A stretch of 64,000 nucleotides of DNA. Source: Sphingobium sp052327305 (GTDB lineage Bacteria > Pseudomonadota > Alphaproteobacteria > Sphingomonadales > Sphingomonadaceae). The first letter of the stretch is position 1. Every line of letters starts with the position of its first letter. The DNA lies in contig NZ_CP182486.1 of assembly GCF_052327305.1 (NCBI RefSeq), positions 1,736,001 through 1,800,000 of the forward strand, written 5' to 3'. Made by a program: the position numbers and the translations under genes. Positions 33,423-42,786 of this stretch are shown here, piece by piece. The notes under the pieces are model-generated. The model was not told the DNA's origin, made no database searches, and saw only the letters and a list, made by a program, of their open reading frames with translations.

Positions 33423-34417
33423 CGCGTCGCGGCCCCGATGGACTTATCGAGCCACTGGCTCACATGCTGCGCAATTGCTCGGAAGGCCGTCCCGTGAACG
33501 CCCTCCGCAGCGGCAGGCGGCGACCCGGCGTCGGATGCGGTTCGCACTGCGATGTCGAGTGGCACGCGCCCCAGAAACGGCATACCCAGCTCGACCGCGC
33601 CCGCTTCCGCTCCTCCGCTGCCGAAAGGATCGGACACTTCGCCGCAATGCGGACAGACATAGCCGGCCATGTTCTCCACCATGCCGATGATCGGCACTTT
33701 CGCCTGATCGAACAGACTGACGGCCCGCGCCGCATCGATGAGCGCCAAATCCTGCGGGGTGGAGACGATCACCGCGCCTGCAGGCTTGTAGCGCTGAATC
33801 ATGGTGAGTTGAATGTCACCTGTGCCCGGCGGCAGATCCACGATCAGCACCTCCGTGTCGTGCCACGCCGCGTCGATGAGCTGCGACAGCGCGTTGCCCG
33901 CCATTGGCCCACGCCATGCGATCGCCTGCCCCGCCGGCACGAGGTGACCCATGGACAGCATCGGCACGCCGAATGCATTCGGTATAGGCACCAGCTTTTT
34001 GCCTTCGACTTCGGGCTTTACGCCCTCGCTGGACAGCAGCCTGGGAAGTGAAGGCCCATAAATATCGGCGTCCACCAGCCCGACGCGGCGCCCTGCTCGC
34101 GCCAGCGCCACGGCAAGATTTGCGGCGAGCGTCGACTTGCCTACCCCACCCTTGCCCGAGCCGACCGCAATGATGCGCGGGGGGAGTTCTTTCTCGGCGG
34201 TAAGCGCAATTCGCACATCCTGAACACCGGGCAGCGACCGGCCAACCGCGCCTGCCTCCGCTTCAAGCTGCTCGCGCGCGGCAGCGTTCAGCCCGGAGAC
34301 GTCCAGCACCAGACTGAGAACCCCGTCCCGGACTCGGGCTGACGTCATGCGACCGCCGGTCGCGGCAGCCAAACGGTCGGCGCTGGCCGGATCGAGCGCA
34401 TCTGGGGACCTGGTCAT
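33419..34417 (-). CDS. mrp: Mrp/NBP35-type iron-sulfur cluster carrier ATPase (ApbC)
   Basis: Cytoplasmic P-loop protein of 332 residues that holds and transfers iron-sulfur clusters. An N-terminal DUF59-like domain (about 20-85) is followed by the deviant Walker A GSGKGGVGKST, DADIYGPSLPRLL and ENMAGYVCPHCGE, whose CxxC binds the cluster. First gene of an operon with a molybdenum/iron enzyme subunit, hemH and phaB; cluster delivery fits with the iron-related neighbours. Confidence 0.93.
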   Translation of the reverse strand: MTRSPDALDPASADRLAAATGGRMTSARVRDGVLSLVLDVSGLNAAAREQLEAEAGAVGRSLPGVQDVRIALTAEKELPPRIIAVGSGKGGVGKSTLAANLAVALARAGRRVGLVDADIYGPSLPRLLSSEGVKPEVEGKKLVPIPNAFGVPMLSMGHLVPAGQAIAWRGPMAGNALSQLIDAAWHDTEVLIVDLPPGTGDIQLTMIQRYKPAGAVIVSTPQDLALIDAARAVSLFDQAKVPIIGMVENMAGYVCPHCGEVSDPFGSGGAEAGAVELGMPFLGRVPLDIAVRTASDAGSPPAAAEGVHGTAFRAIAQHVSQWLDKSIGAATR

Positions 34418-34458
34418 GCCCCGGGTCTCTAGAGCGAGTTTTGTCTAAGCGAAAGCGC

Positions 34459-34515
34459 CAGAGCCGCATAGCTGGAAAGGATAAGAGGGATTTTCCGCGC
34501 CCTGGCTCTGTTTTT
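34459..34515 (+). promoter_or_regulatory. Structured leader with terminator-like end before hflK
   Basis: Two nested inverted repeats: an outer 7-bp pair (34459-34465 with 34504-34510) and an inner GGAAA/TTTCC pair (34474-34478 with 34492-34496), followed at once by TTTTT (34511-34515). It ends 28 bases before the hflK start. It could be an attenuator or the end of a small RNA; no expression evidence. Confidence 0.35.
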
Positions 34516-34543
34516 CCGCGGCGAGCGTGCTTATACAGACCAG

Positions 34544-35635
34544 ATGAACGAGATTTCCGGGAGCAGGGACAAGGCCGTATTGGCCATGAGCGAAGGCGGA
34601 CCTTGGGGTAACGCCAATGATGGCAACAAGCCAACCGGTGGGGGCGACGAGCAGTCCAACCCCTGGTCGAAGCCCAGTGGCGCGCGCGAGTCCGGCATTC
34701 CGGGCGGGCGCGGCCCGAGCGCGATCGACGAGCTGGTGCGCAAGGCGCGCGACAGTTTTGGCGGTGGAATGCCGCAAGGTCCGGAAGGCCGCAGAATCTG
34801 GCCTTATCTCGCCATTGGCGTTGTTGCGATTTGGCTCGCGACGACAAGTGGACATCTTGTCGGCCCTCAGGAGCGCGGCATCGTCACGTTCCTCGGCAGC
34901 TATAGCCGCACGCTTTCATCGGGCTTCAACGTGACCCTCCCCGCGCCTTTCGAGGCCGTAAGCATCGTCGATGTTGAGGAAATCCGCTCGGTCGATCTTG
35001 GATCGACGACGGGCGAGAGCGAAAATCTGATGGTGACTGGAGACCAGAATATCATCAATCTGGGCTATTCGGTGCGGTGGAACATAAAGAATCCCGTCGC
35101 CTACAGCTTCCAGATCGCTGAACCGGAGCAAACGATCAGCGAGGTCGCGGAATCATCCATGCGTGCGGTGATCGCCACTGCCTCCCTTCAGGATGCGCTC
35201 GGTGCTGGTCGCACCGTGATAGAAGCGCAAGTCCAGGAGCGGATGCAGGAAGTGCTCGACAGCTATGGCGCGGGCGTTCGCGTGCAGGGCATCGCCATCA
35301 AGCAGGCCGATCCGCCAGCCGCCGTGAACGACGCTTTCAAGGAAGTGACGGCCGCACAGCAGACCGCCGAATCCTACCTCAACGAAGCGCGGACTTATGC
35401 GCAGACTCTTTCCGCAACCTCGCAGGGCGAGGCTGCCGCCTTCTCCAAGGTCTATGAGGAGTATCGGCTTGCGCCGGAGGTGACGCGCCGCCGCATGTAT
35501 TATGAGACCATGGAAAAGATACTCTCCGGCGTCGACAAGACGATCCTGGAGACCGGGAACGTAACGCCCTATCTGCCGCTTCCGGCACTGCAAGGATCGC
35601 GGGCGCGACCCGCTGAGTCCCAGGAGGGCAACTGA
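34544..35635 (+). CDS. hflK: HflK, membrane modulator of FtsH protease
   Basis: SPFH/prohibitin-domain protein of 363 residues forming the HflKC complex that surrounds FtsH and controls membrane protein breakdown. A Gly/Asn-rich cytoplasmic N-terminus, one helix (PYLAIGVVAIWLATTSGH, about 86-103), then the SPFH domain (VGPQERGIVTFLGSYSRTL...) and a helical region with ITATASLQDALG-like text. ATG 34586 (MSEGGPW) is an alternative start. It is followed by hflC after one base. Confidence 0.93.
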   Translation: MNEISGSRDKAVLAMSEGGPWGNANDGNKPTGGGDEQSNPWSKPSGARESGIPGGRGPSAIDELVRKARDSFGGGMPQGPEGRRIWPYLAIGVVAIWLATTSGHLVGPQERGIVTFLGSYSRTLSSGFNVTLPAPFEAVSIVDVEEIRSVDLGSTTGESENLMVTGDQNIINLGYSVRWNIKNPVAYSFQIAEPEQTISEVAESSMRAVIATASLQDALGAGRTVIEAQVQERMQEVLDSYGAGVRVQGIAIKQADPPAAVNDAFKEVTAAQQTAESYLNEARTYAQTLSATSQGEAAAFSKVYEEYRLAPEVTRRRMYYETMEKILSGVDKTILETGNVTPYLPLPALQGSRARPAESQEGN

Positions 35636-35636
35636 C

Positions 35637-36485
35637 ATGGGACCGATCAGTGTGAAAAATCCCATCGCCCTCGCCATTCTCGCGACGGTAGCGCTCATCC
35701 TCATCGGTAGCACCGTCTCTATTGTGCCGGAGACGCGTCAGGCAGTAATCACGCGGTTCGGCGAACCGGTCTATATCGTCAACGCCTACAAACCGGGCGA
35801 AGTGTTCGGTCGCACGGGTGCGGGCGTTAACCTCCGCATTCCGTTCATGGATCAGATCACCTGGATCGACAAGCGCGTCCAGGCTGTGGACATGGAGCGC
35901 CAGCAGGTTCTCTCGACGGATCAGTTGCGACTGCAGGTGGACGCTTACGCGCGCTACCGGATCGTCGATCCGCTCCGCATGTTCATCGCAGCCGGCACGG
36001 AAGAACGCGTGTCCGACGCATTACGCCCCATCCTCGGCTCGACCCTGCGTGCGGAACTGGGTAAACGCCGCTTTGCGCTTCTGCTTAGCCCCGAACGCGG
36101 CGTAATGATGGACAATGTCCGCGCGCGGCTTAACCGGGTCGCTCGCCAATATGGCGCTGAAGTGATCGACGTGCGGATCAAGCGCGCCGATCTGCCGGAC
36201 GGCACGCCGCTCGAGAGCGCCTTCCAGCGGATGCGGACCGCACGCAAGCAGGAAGCTCTGACAATTCAGGCCGAGGGCGCCAAGCGCGCCCAGATCATCC
36301 GCGCGGAAGCTGACGCCACTGCCGCCCGCATTTATGCGGACAGCTTCGGCAAGGATCCCGCATTCTACGATTTCTACCGCGCCATGCAGTCCTATCGCTC
36401 CACCTTCAGTCCGGACGCGCAGGGCAAGACCAACGTGGTGCTCTCGCCGGACAACGATTTCCTGCGACAGTTCCGCGGCAAATGA
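35637..36485 (+). CDS. hflC: HflC, membrane modulator of FtsH protease
   Basis: Partner of HflK, 282 residues. One N-terminal helix (ALAILATVALILIGSTVSIV), SPFH domain (VPETRQAVITRFGEPV, then ITWIDKRVQAVDMERQQV), and the conserved VIDVRIKRADLP with the following helix rich in Ala/Glu. GGAGGG precedes the ATG. A GC hairpin (36496-36513) follows the gene. Confidence 0.93.
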   Translation: MGPISVKNPIALAILATVALILIGSTVSIVPETRQAVITRFGEPVYIVNAYKPGEVFGRTGAGVNLRIPFMDQITWIDKRVQAVDMERQQVLSTDQLRLQVDAYARYRIVDPLRMFIAAGTEERVSDALRPILGSTLRAELGKRRFALLLSPERGVMMDNVRARLNRVARQYGAEVIDVRIKRADLPDGTPLESAFQRMRTARKQEALTIQAEGAKRAQIIRAEADATAARIYADSFGKDPAFYDFYRAMQSYRSTFSPDAQGKTNVVLSPDNDFLRQFRGK

Positions 36486-36495
36486 TGAGGCGAGG

Positions 36496-36513
36496 CGGAC
36501 CCTTTTGGGTCCG
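36496..36513 (+). terminator. Hairpin after hflC
   Basis: A 7-bp perfect stem (36496-36502 and 36507-36513) with a TTTT loop, 10 bases after the hflC stop. No T run follows, so it may only partly end transcription before degP. Confidence 0.5.
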
Positions 36514-36648
36514 TCACGCTTATTCAATGCCGGTTAATCCGGTACGCTACATGCGAGCGGGGTTATGGGTAGACGGAGGGCGTCATGGTCGTCCTTTTGT
36601 CCGCCAAGGTCGCCACGCTTTCGCCTGGAACGAGAGGAAGATTTAGAC

Positions 36649-38160
36649 GTGCGTTATGCTTATGCAATCACTGCGGCGCTTCTGGTGGGCGGCACGACCC
36701 TCGCCGTAACCTCCAGCCCGAACGTCGTCGCCCAGACCGCGCAGAACGAGGGCACTGCCGCCGCGCCGCGTGGCGCTCCCGGCAGTTTTGCGGATATGGT
36801 CGAGCGCCTCCAGCCGGCCGTGGTCAACATTTCCACGAATCAGCGCGTTCAGGTGCAAAACCCGTTCGCCGGCACGCCCTTTGGCGATCTCTTCGGCTTC
36901 GGCAATGGTGGCAGCGGTGGTCGGCCGCAAACCCGGCAGGCGCAGTCGCTGGGTTCCGGCTTCATCATCTCCGCCGATGGTTACGTCATCACCAATAATC
37001 ACGTGGTAGCGCCTGGCGCACAGGGTGCGACGGTCGATTCGATCACCGTCATTCTGCCCGACCGCACCGAATATGCAGCGACGGTCGTCGGCAAGGACGC
37101 CGCGTCCGATCTCGCGGTTCTCAAGATCACGCCGAAAAAGCCCCTGCCCTTCGTCAAGTTCGGCGATTCGACCAAGGCGCGCGTGGGCGACTGGATCGTC
37201 GCGATCGGCAACCCCTTCGGCATCGGCAGCACGGTGACGGCAGGCATTATTTCGGCCCTGCATCGCAACACCGGCGGCAGCGCCGATCGCTTCATCCAGA
37301 CGGATGCGTCGATCAATCAGGGCAATTCGGGTGGCCCGATGTTCGACATGAACGGCAACGTCATCGGCATCAACAGCCAGATTCTGTCGCCGACCGGCGG
37401 CAATATCGGCATTGGCTTTGCCATCCCTTCGGAGCAGGCCGTCCCGATCATCGAGACGCTGCGCAAGGGCGAAGCCGTGAAGCGCGGCTATCTTGGCGTG
37501 CAGATCAGCCAGCTTTCCGATGACATGGCAGACAGCCTTGGCCTCCCCAAGAATAATGGCGAGTTCGTTCAGGGCGTGGAGCCCGGCAAGGGCGCCGATC
37601 AGGCCGGCATCAAGGCCGGTGACGTGATCGCCAAGGTCAACAACCGCAACGTCACGCCGGACGAGACGCTTTCCTACATCGTCTCCAACCTGCCGATCGG
37701 CTCGAAAGTACCGATCGAACTGATCCGCAACGGCAAGCGCATGACGGTTACGGCGACTGTCGGCCAGCGTCCGCCTGAGGACCAGCTCGCCAATTTCGCG
37801 CGCCAGCCGCAGGACGACTTCTCCGATCAGGACCAGCAGAGCACAAAGGCGGCAACGCAGGATCTCATCGGCATCGCCGTGCAACCGCTTACTGCAACCA
37901 TCGCGGGCCAGCTGGGTATCCCGACATCCACCAAGGGCGTGGTCATCAGTGCGGTCGATCCGTCTTCGGATGCGGGGCAGAAGGGTCTGCGCCGCGGCGA
38001 CGTGGTCCTCACTGCCAACGGTCAGGCGACGTTGACGGAAGCGGAACTGGCCAACGCGGCCAAGGCAGCGAAGGCATCCGGCCGCAATGCAGTCCTCCTC
38101 CAGGTTCTGCGACGCGGCAATCCTGCTGCGTTTATCGCGGTGCGGCTGCGCGACCAGTAA
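36649..38160 (+). CDS. degP: Periplasmic Do/DegP family serine protease
   Basis: Envelope quality-control protease/chaperone of about 503 residues. It has a signal peptide (YAYAITAALLVGGTTLAV), trypsin-like domain with His118 (TNNHVV), Asp154 (ASDLAVLK) and Ser227 (QGNSGGPMF), then two PDZ domains (about 250-340 and 395-495). GTG 36649 has GAGGAAG upstream; the longer frame from ATG 36565 would add an Arg-rich stretch ahead of the signal peptide. It follows hflKC, another membrane quality-control pair, but probably has its own promoter. Confidence 0.94.
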   Translation: MRYAYAITAALLVGGTTLAVTSSPNVVAQTAQNEGTAAAPRGAPGSFADMVERLQPAVVNISTNQRVQVQNPFAGTPFGDLFGFGNGGSGGRPQTRQAQSLGSGFIISADGYVITNNHVVAPGAQGATVDSITVILPDRTEYAATVVGKDAASDLAVLKITPKKPLPFVKFGDSTKARVGDWIVAIGNPFGIGSTVTAGIISALHRNTGGSADRFIQTDASINQGNSGGPMFDMNGNVIGINSQILSPTGGNIGIGFAIPSEQAVPIIETLRKGEAVKRGYLGVQISQLSDDMADSLGLPKNNGEFVQGVEPGKGADQAGIKAGDVIAKVNNRNVTPDETLSYIVSNLPIGSKVPIELIRNGKRMTVTATVGQRPPEDQLANFARQPQDDFSDQDQQSTKAATQDLIGIAVQPLTATIAGQLGIPTSTKGVVISAVDPSSDAGQKGLRRGDVVLTANGQATLTEAELANAAKAAKASGRNAVLLQVLRRGNPAAFIAVRLRDQ

Positions 38161-38188
38161 GAGCGCACAACAGGCCAAATAAGATCGG

Positions 38189-38223
38189 GAGGCGGGGCGC
38201 CGGAATGGCGCTCCGCCTCTTTT
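38189..38223 (+). terminator. Intrinsic terminator of degP
   Basis: A 13-bp GC-rich stem (38189-38201 and 38207-38219, one G-U pair), 5-base loop, then TTTT. Confidence 0.88.
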
Positions 38224-38274
38224 CATGAGTCGGCGACATGCCTAATCAGAGTTGGTAAGCGAGGGAGCAGGCGC

Positions 38275-39873
38275 ATGAGCGGAGAAAGCGGCATCTTCAT
38301 CGGCAAAAGCGTGGAACCCGGCAGCGGCGGGATCGACGCCGGCCAGCCACAGATTCTCAACCTGCGCCGCGCCAACCGGCATGGACTTATCGCGGGCGCG
38401 ACAGGCACCGGCAAGACCGTCACTCTCCAGGGCATCGCCGAGAGCTTTTCCGCGCGGGGCGTTCCCGTCTTTCTCGCGGATGTGAAGGGCGATCTTTCCG
38501 GCATCGCCATGGCCGGATCGCCCACCGCGAAGAATGCCGACAAGCTGACCGCTCGCGCCGCCGAAATCGGCATGAGCGATTATGTCTATGCCGACAATCC
38601 GGCCGTCTTCTGGGATCTCTATGGCGAGCAGGGCTTTCCGGTGCGCACCACCGTATCGGAAATGGGGCCGCTGCTGCTCGCTCGCCTGATGGATCTCAAC
38701 GAGACGCAGGAAGGCGTACTCTCCATCGCTTTCCGCTATGCCGACGAGGAGGGGCTGCTGCTCCTCAACCTACCCGACCTCCAGTCGATGCTGGCCTATT
38801 GTGCGGACAACGCCGACGCGCTCTCCGCCAAATATGGCAATGTGACCAAGGCGAGCGTCGGCGCCATCCAGCGTCAGCTTCTCCAGCTCGACAGCCAGGG
38901 CGGCGGTCGCTTCTTCGGGGAGCCGGCGCTCGACATCCATGATTTCATCGCTGTCGACGAGAAGGGCCGCGGCTTCATCAACATCCTCGCTGCCGACAAG
39001 TTGATGCAGAGCCCCAAGCTCTACGCCACCTTCCTGCTATGGCTGCTCAGCGAACTGTTCGAGACGCTTCCGGAAGTGGGCGATCCCGACAAGCCGGTCC
39101 TCGTCTTTTTCTTCGACGAGGCGCATCTGCTCTTTGACGACGCACCCAAGGCGCTGACCGACAAGATCGAGCAGGTGGTGCGCCTCATTCGTTCCAAGGG
39201 TGTGGGCGTCTATTTCGTCACGCAGAACCCCATCGATATACCTGAGGCAATCGCCGGCCAGCTTGGCAATCGGGTGCAGCACGCCCTGCGCGCCTTCACC
39301 CCGCGCGACCAGAAGGCAATCAAGGCCGCTGCGGAGACGTTCCGGGTCAATCCGGCGCTGAACGTCGAGGCCGCGATTACGGAACTCAAGGTTGGTGAGG
39401 CGCTGGTTTCGCTGCTGCAGGAGGACGGCTCGCCCAGCGTGGTTCAGCGCACATTGATCGCGCCGCCGCGCTCAAGGCTTGGCCCTGTCGAGGCAAAGGA
39501 ACGTGCGATCATCCAGTCCATTTCTCCGGTTGCCGGAAAGTACGACACCGAGGTCAATCGCGAGTCTGCCGAGGAGATTCTCAAGGCGCGCGGCGAAGCC
39601 GCCGCAGCCGCCGCACAGGCTGCCAAGGCGCAGGCAGAGGCTGACAAAGCCGCCGCCGCGCAGGCCAAGGTCGAGGCGAAGCAGCGCGAGCAGGAGCTGA
39701 AAGAGCAAGCGCGCCGGGAGGCGGCTGCCGCCCGCGAAGCCGCCAAACCCAGCGCCTTCGAGAAAGCCGTGCAGTCCGCTGCGCGATCGGCGGCCTCCTC
39801 GATGGGCCGGCAAGTGGCAAACAGCGTCGGCAAATCCCTACTGCGCGGGATATTGGGTGGCCTGTTCAAATGA
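38275..39873 (+). CDS. HerA-like (DUF853) ATPase
   Basis: P-loop ATPase of 532 residues of the DUF853 branch of HerA/FtsK-like helicases. Walker A GATGTGKT lies at about 41-48, Walker B VLVFFFDEAH near 280, and VYFVTQNPIDIPE with the arginine-finger region follows. The last 110 residues are an Ala/Glu/Lys-rich coiled coil ending in a short Gly/Leu tail (KSLLRGILGGLFK). Function in cells is unclear; relatives are annotated as helicases without nearby nuclease genes. Single gene with its own terminator upstream. Confidence 0.88.
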   Translation: MSGESGIFIGKSVEPGSGGIDAGQPQILNLRRANRHGLIAGATGTGKTVTLQGIAESFSARGVPVFLADVKGDLSGIAMAGSPTAKNADKLTARAAEIGMSDYVYADNPAVFWDLYGEQGFPVRTTVSEMGPLLLARLMDLNETQEGVLSIAFRYADEEGLLLLNLPDLQSMLAYCADNADALSAKYGNVTKASVGAIQRQLLQLDSQGGGRFFGEPALDIHDFIAVDEKGRGFINILAADKLMQSPKLYATFLLWLLSELFETLPEVGDPDKPVLVFFFDEAHLLFDDAPKALTDKIEQVVRLIRSKGVGVYFVTQNPIDIPEAIAGQLGNRVQHALRAFTPRDQKAIKAAAETFRVNPALNVEAAITELKVGEALVSLLQEDGSPSVVQRTLIAPPRSRLGPVEAKERAIIQSISPVAGKYDTEVNRESAEEILKARGEAAAAAAQAAKAQAEADKAAAAQAKVEAKQREQELKEQARREAAAAREAAKPSAFEKAVQSAARSAASSMGRQVANSVGKSLLRGILGGLFK

Positions 39874-39916
39874 GGCGGAGGAAGGTGCGCTGCTCTGTCC
39901 TCAGATCATCATTGTT

Positions 39917-39956
39917 CCGTAATCTGCCCGTCATCATGAAGCCATGAATCCGTAAT
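39917..39956 (+). promoter_or_regulatory. Candidate PHO box array before the phytase operon
   Basis: Four 7-base repeats at exact 11-base phase: CCGTAAT (39917), CCGTCAT (39928), AAGCCAT (39939), CCGTAAT (39950). This is the spacing of PhoB sites (CTGTCAT, four bases, CTGTCAT). It lies 44 bases before the receptor ATG. Binding by PhoB is inferred from pattern and from the phytase downstream. Confidence 0.6.
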
Positions 39957-39999
39957 CGGATACTGTCAGGGGGACGCCCGACCACAAAGGGGAGTCTCC

Positions 40000-42786
40000 A
40001 TGAAATTCAACCCGTTCGGCGCCAGTCGCGCCGCGATCGCCCTTGCCTTGTTCATGCCCGCAGCGGCCTTTGCAGGAACGATCCAGGGCGTCGTGCTCGA
40101 CGAAAGCGGCACGCGCGCACTGCAGAGCGCGCAGCTTCGCATCGTTGAGCTGAACCGCGTCGCCGAAGCGGGCCGTGACGGCAGCTATGTCTTTGCCGAC
40201 GTGCCGGCCGGCACCTATACGGTCGAGGCGCGCTATGTCGGGGCCCTGTCTTCGACCACCACGGTCGACGTAGCCCAGACCGGTCGCGCGACGCATAATT
40301 TCGCGCTGGCGGGCTTTGGCGGCGAAAACATCCTCGTCGTCGGCCAGGCCGCCAATCTCTCCTCCTCCCTTTCCCGCCAGCGCGCGGCCGACGGCGTGGA
40401 AAGCGTGCTGACGCGCGATGCGGTCGGCCAGTTCCCCGATCAGAACGTCGCGGAATCCCTGCGCCGCCTTCCCGGCCTCAATATCCTCAACGATCAGGGC
40501 GAGGGCCGCTTCGTCTCGGTGCGCGGCCTTGACCCCGAGCTCAATGCCGCCTCAGTGAACGGCGTCCGCCTGCCCGCGCCGGAGAGCGACGTGCGCTCCG
40601 TCGCGCTCGACGTCATTTCGAGCGATCTCATCGAATCGATCGAGGTCAAGAAGTCGCTGACGCCGGATATGGACGCCGACACCATTGGCGCCTCGATCGA
40701 GATCAACACGACCAGCGCCTTCGACCGCAAGAAGGATCTGCTCTCCCTCAAGGCGGAAGGCAGCTACAACGACCTCACCGAGAAGCTGACCCCCAAGGGC
40801 AGCGTCGATTTCTCGACCAGGCTCAGCGACAATTTCGGCGTTGCCGGCGGCCTCTCCTATTACAAGCGCATCTTCGCGACCAACAATCAGGAAGTCGACG
40901 GCTGGGACGAGAATGATGGCCTGGCCTATGCCGACACCGTCGAGTTCCGCGACTATGACGTGACGCGCGAGCGGATCAGCGCATCGCTCTCGTTCGATTT
41001 CCGCCTGGATGACACGACCAGCCTCTATGCGCGCGGCCTCTACAGCCAGTTCGACGATCTGGAATATCGCCGCCGGCTAATCTTCGAGATGGAAGAGGCG
41101 CCGAGCAGCGTCGACGCCAATGGCGCGACCTTCTCCTCAGAGGATGAGGATCAGGAAATCACCGTCCAGCGCGATCTCAAGGACCGGTCCGAGCGCCAAC
41201 GCATCCGCTCACTCGTTCTGGGCGGCAAGACCGAGAACGGGCCGTGGAAGGCGACTTACTCGGCGAGCTGGGCCAAATCCTCCGAGCGGGAAAACGGCTC
41301 GATCGACCCCGCCGTCTTCGAGCGGGTGTTCGAGAATGGCGACGATTTCGGCGTCAGCTTCGACTATTCCCGTTCCAAGCGCGTACCCTACAGCATCGTC
41401 TCGGGCGAAGAGGCGTTCCTCGATCCGGGCGAATATGAGATGGACAAGGTGGAGCGCACCACGCTCTCCGACTCCAAGGATGAGGAATGGAGCGTGAAGG
41501 GAGACCTTGCCCGCACCTTCGGCATGGGCAGCGGCGACTTCACCGTGCAGGCCGGCGGCAAGGCGCGCTGGCGCAAGAAATCCTATAACGCCAATCGCGA
41601 CATCTTCGAGTGGGATGGCGAGGATGATCTCACGCTGGCGCAGGCTGGCCTGGTCGGCGCGCAGGACTATGACCTCGCGATCATCGATCCTGTGCCGGGC
41701 AAAACGGCGTTCCGCAAATTCTTCAATGACAATCTCGGCAGCTTCGCCATCGACGACGGCGACACGTTCGAGGAATCGAACATCTCCGACTATGGCGTCA
41801 AGGAGGACGTCTTCGCCGGCTATCTGCTGGGCCGGTGGGACAGCACCACCTGGCGCGTCATCGGCGGTGTTCGTGTCGAACACACGAAGAATCACATCCG
41901 GGGCAACGAAGTGTTGCTAGACGAGGAGACCGTCACGCCCCTCGCCTTCGAGCGGAGCTACACCAACTGGCTGCCCAGCCTGACCCTGCGTTACGAGCCG
42001 CTCCGCAATCTCGTGCTGCGCGCGGCAGGATATCGCAGCCTTGTGCGCCCCAAGCTCTCCAAGCTGGCGCCTAATGTCATCATCGCCGATGACGAAGGTG
42101 AGGTCGGCAACCCCTTCCTCAAGCCCTACAAGGCATGGAATGCCGACGCATCGGCCGAATACTATTTCGGCAAGGGATCGGCGGTTTCGCTGGGCTTCTT
42201 CTGGAAGGACATCAAGGACTATATCGTCGACCAGACGGCCTTCGATATCGACTATAACGGCATCACGCTCGACTCGCTGACCAGCGCGATCAACGGCGAC
42301 AGCGCGCGCATCAAGGGCATCGAATTCAGCTACACGCAGCGGTTCGACTTCCTGCCCGCTCCGCTCGACGGGCTGCTCACCCAGGTCAACTACACCTATA
42401 CCGATGCCAAGGGCACGGTGCTGACCGACGGCGACATTGCCGACCCCCGTCGCATAGCGCTGCCGTCTGCCTCCAAGAACACCTTCAACATCGTGCTGGG
42501 CTACGAGAAGGGTCCAATCTCGCTGCGCGCGGCCGGCAGCTATCGCGACAAATATCTCGACGAGCTGGGCGGCAACGCGGCGGAGGACCGGTTCGTCGCT
42601 GATCTTTTCCAGCTCGATCTCTCGGCCAAATACCGCGTGGCCGAAGGTGTGCGGATATTCGCGGAATGGGTCAACGTGACCAACGCGCCCTATTTCGCCT
42701 ATCAGAACTTCCAGGCTCACCGTCGGCTGCTGCAGTATGAAGACTACAGCTGGACGGTGAAATTCGGCGTGTCGGCCAGCTTCTGA
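40000..42786 (+). CDS. TonB-dependent receptor with CarboxypepD-like N-terminal domain
   Basis: Outer membrane receptor of 928 residues. Signal peptide (ending near AAFA/GT), a carboxypeptidase regulatory-like beta domain (about 25-100, GVVLDESGTRALQSAQLRI), TonB box region NILVVGQA, plug (about 120-235: QFPDQNVAESLRRLPGLNI, FVSVRGLDPELNAASVNG), then a large barrel ending in Phe (KFGVSASF). The plug wording is typical of sphingomonad/Caulobacter receptors. The stop overlaps the phytase start (TGATG), so it probably imports phytate or its breakdown products. Confidence 0.93.
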   Translation: MKFNPFGASRAAIALALFMPAAAFAGTIQGVVLDESGTRALQSAQLRIVELNRVAEAGRDGSYVFADVPAGTYTVEARYVGALSSTTTVDVAQTGRATHNFALAGFGGENILVVGQAANLSSSLSRQRAADGVESVLTRDAVGQFPDQNVAESLRRLPGLNILNDQGEGRFVSVRGLDPELNAASVNGVRLPAPESDVRSVALDVISSDLIESIEVKKSLTPDMDADTIGASIEINTTSAFDRKKDLLSLKAEGSYNDLTEKLTPKGSVDFSTRLSDNFGVAGGLSYYKRIFATNNQEVDGWDENDGLAYADTVEFRDYDVTRERISASLSFDFRLDDTTSLYARGLYSQFDDLEYRRRLIFEMEEAPSSVDANGATFSSEDEDQEITVQRDLKDRSERQRIRSLVLGGKTENGPWKATYSASWAKSSERENGSIDPAVFERVFENGDDFGVSFDYSRSKRVPYSIVSGEEAFLDPGEYEMDKVERTTLSDSKDEEWSVKGDLARTFGMGSGDFTVQAGGKARWRKKSYNANRDIFEWDGEDDLTLAQAGLVGAQDYDLAIIDPVPGKTAFRKFFNDNLGSFAIDDGDTFEESNISDYGVKEDVFAGYLLGRWDSTTWRVIGGVRVEHTKNHIRGNEVLLDEETVTPLAFERSYTNWLPSLTLRYEPLRNLVLRAAGYRSLVRPKLSKLAPNVIIADDEGEVGNPFLKPYKAWNADASAEYYFGKGSAVSLGFFWKDIKDYIVDQTAFDIDYNGITLDSLTSAINGDSARIKGIEFSYTQRFDFLPAPLDGLLTQVNYTYTDAKGTVLTDGDIADPRRIALPSASKNTFNIVLGYEKGPISLRAAGSYRDKYLDELGGNAAEDRFVADLFQLDLSAKYRVAEGVRIFAEWVNVTNAPYFAYQNFQAHRRLLQYEDYSWTVKFGVSASF

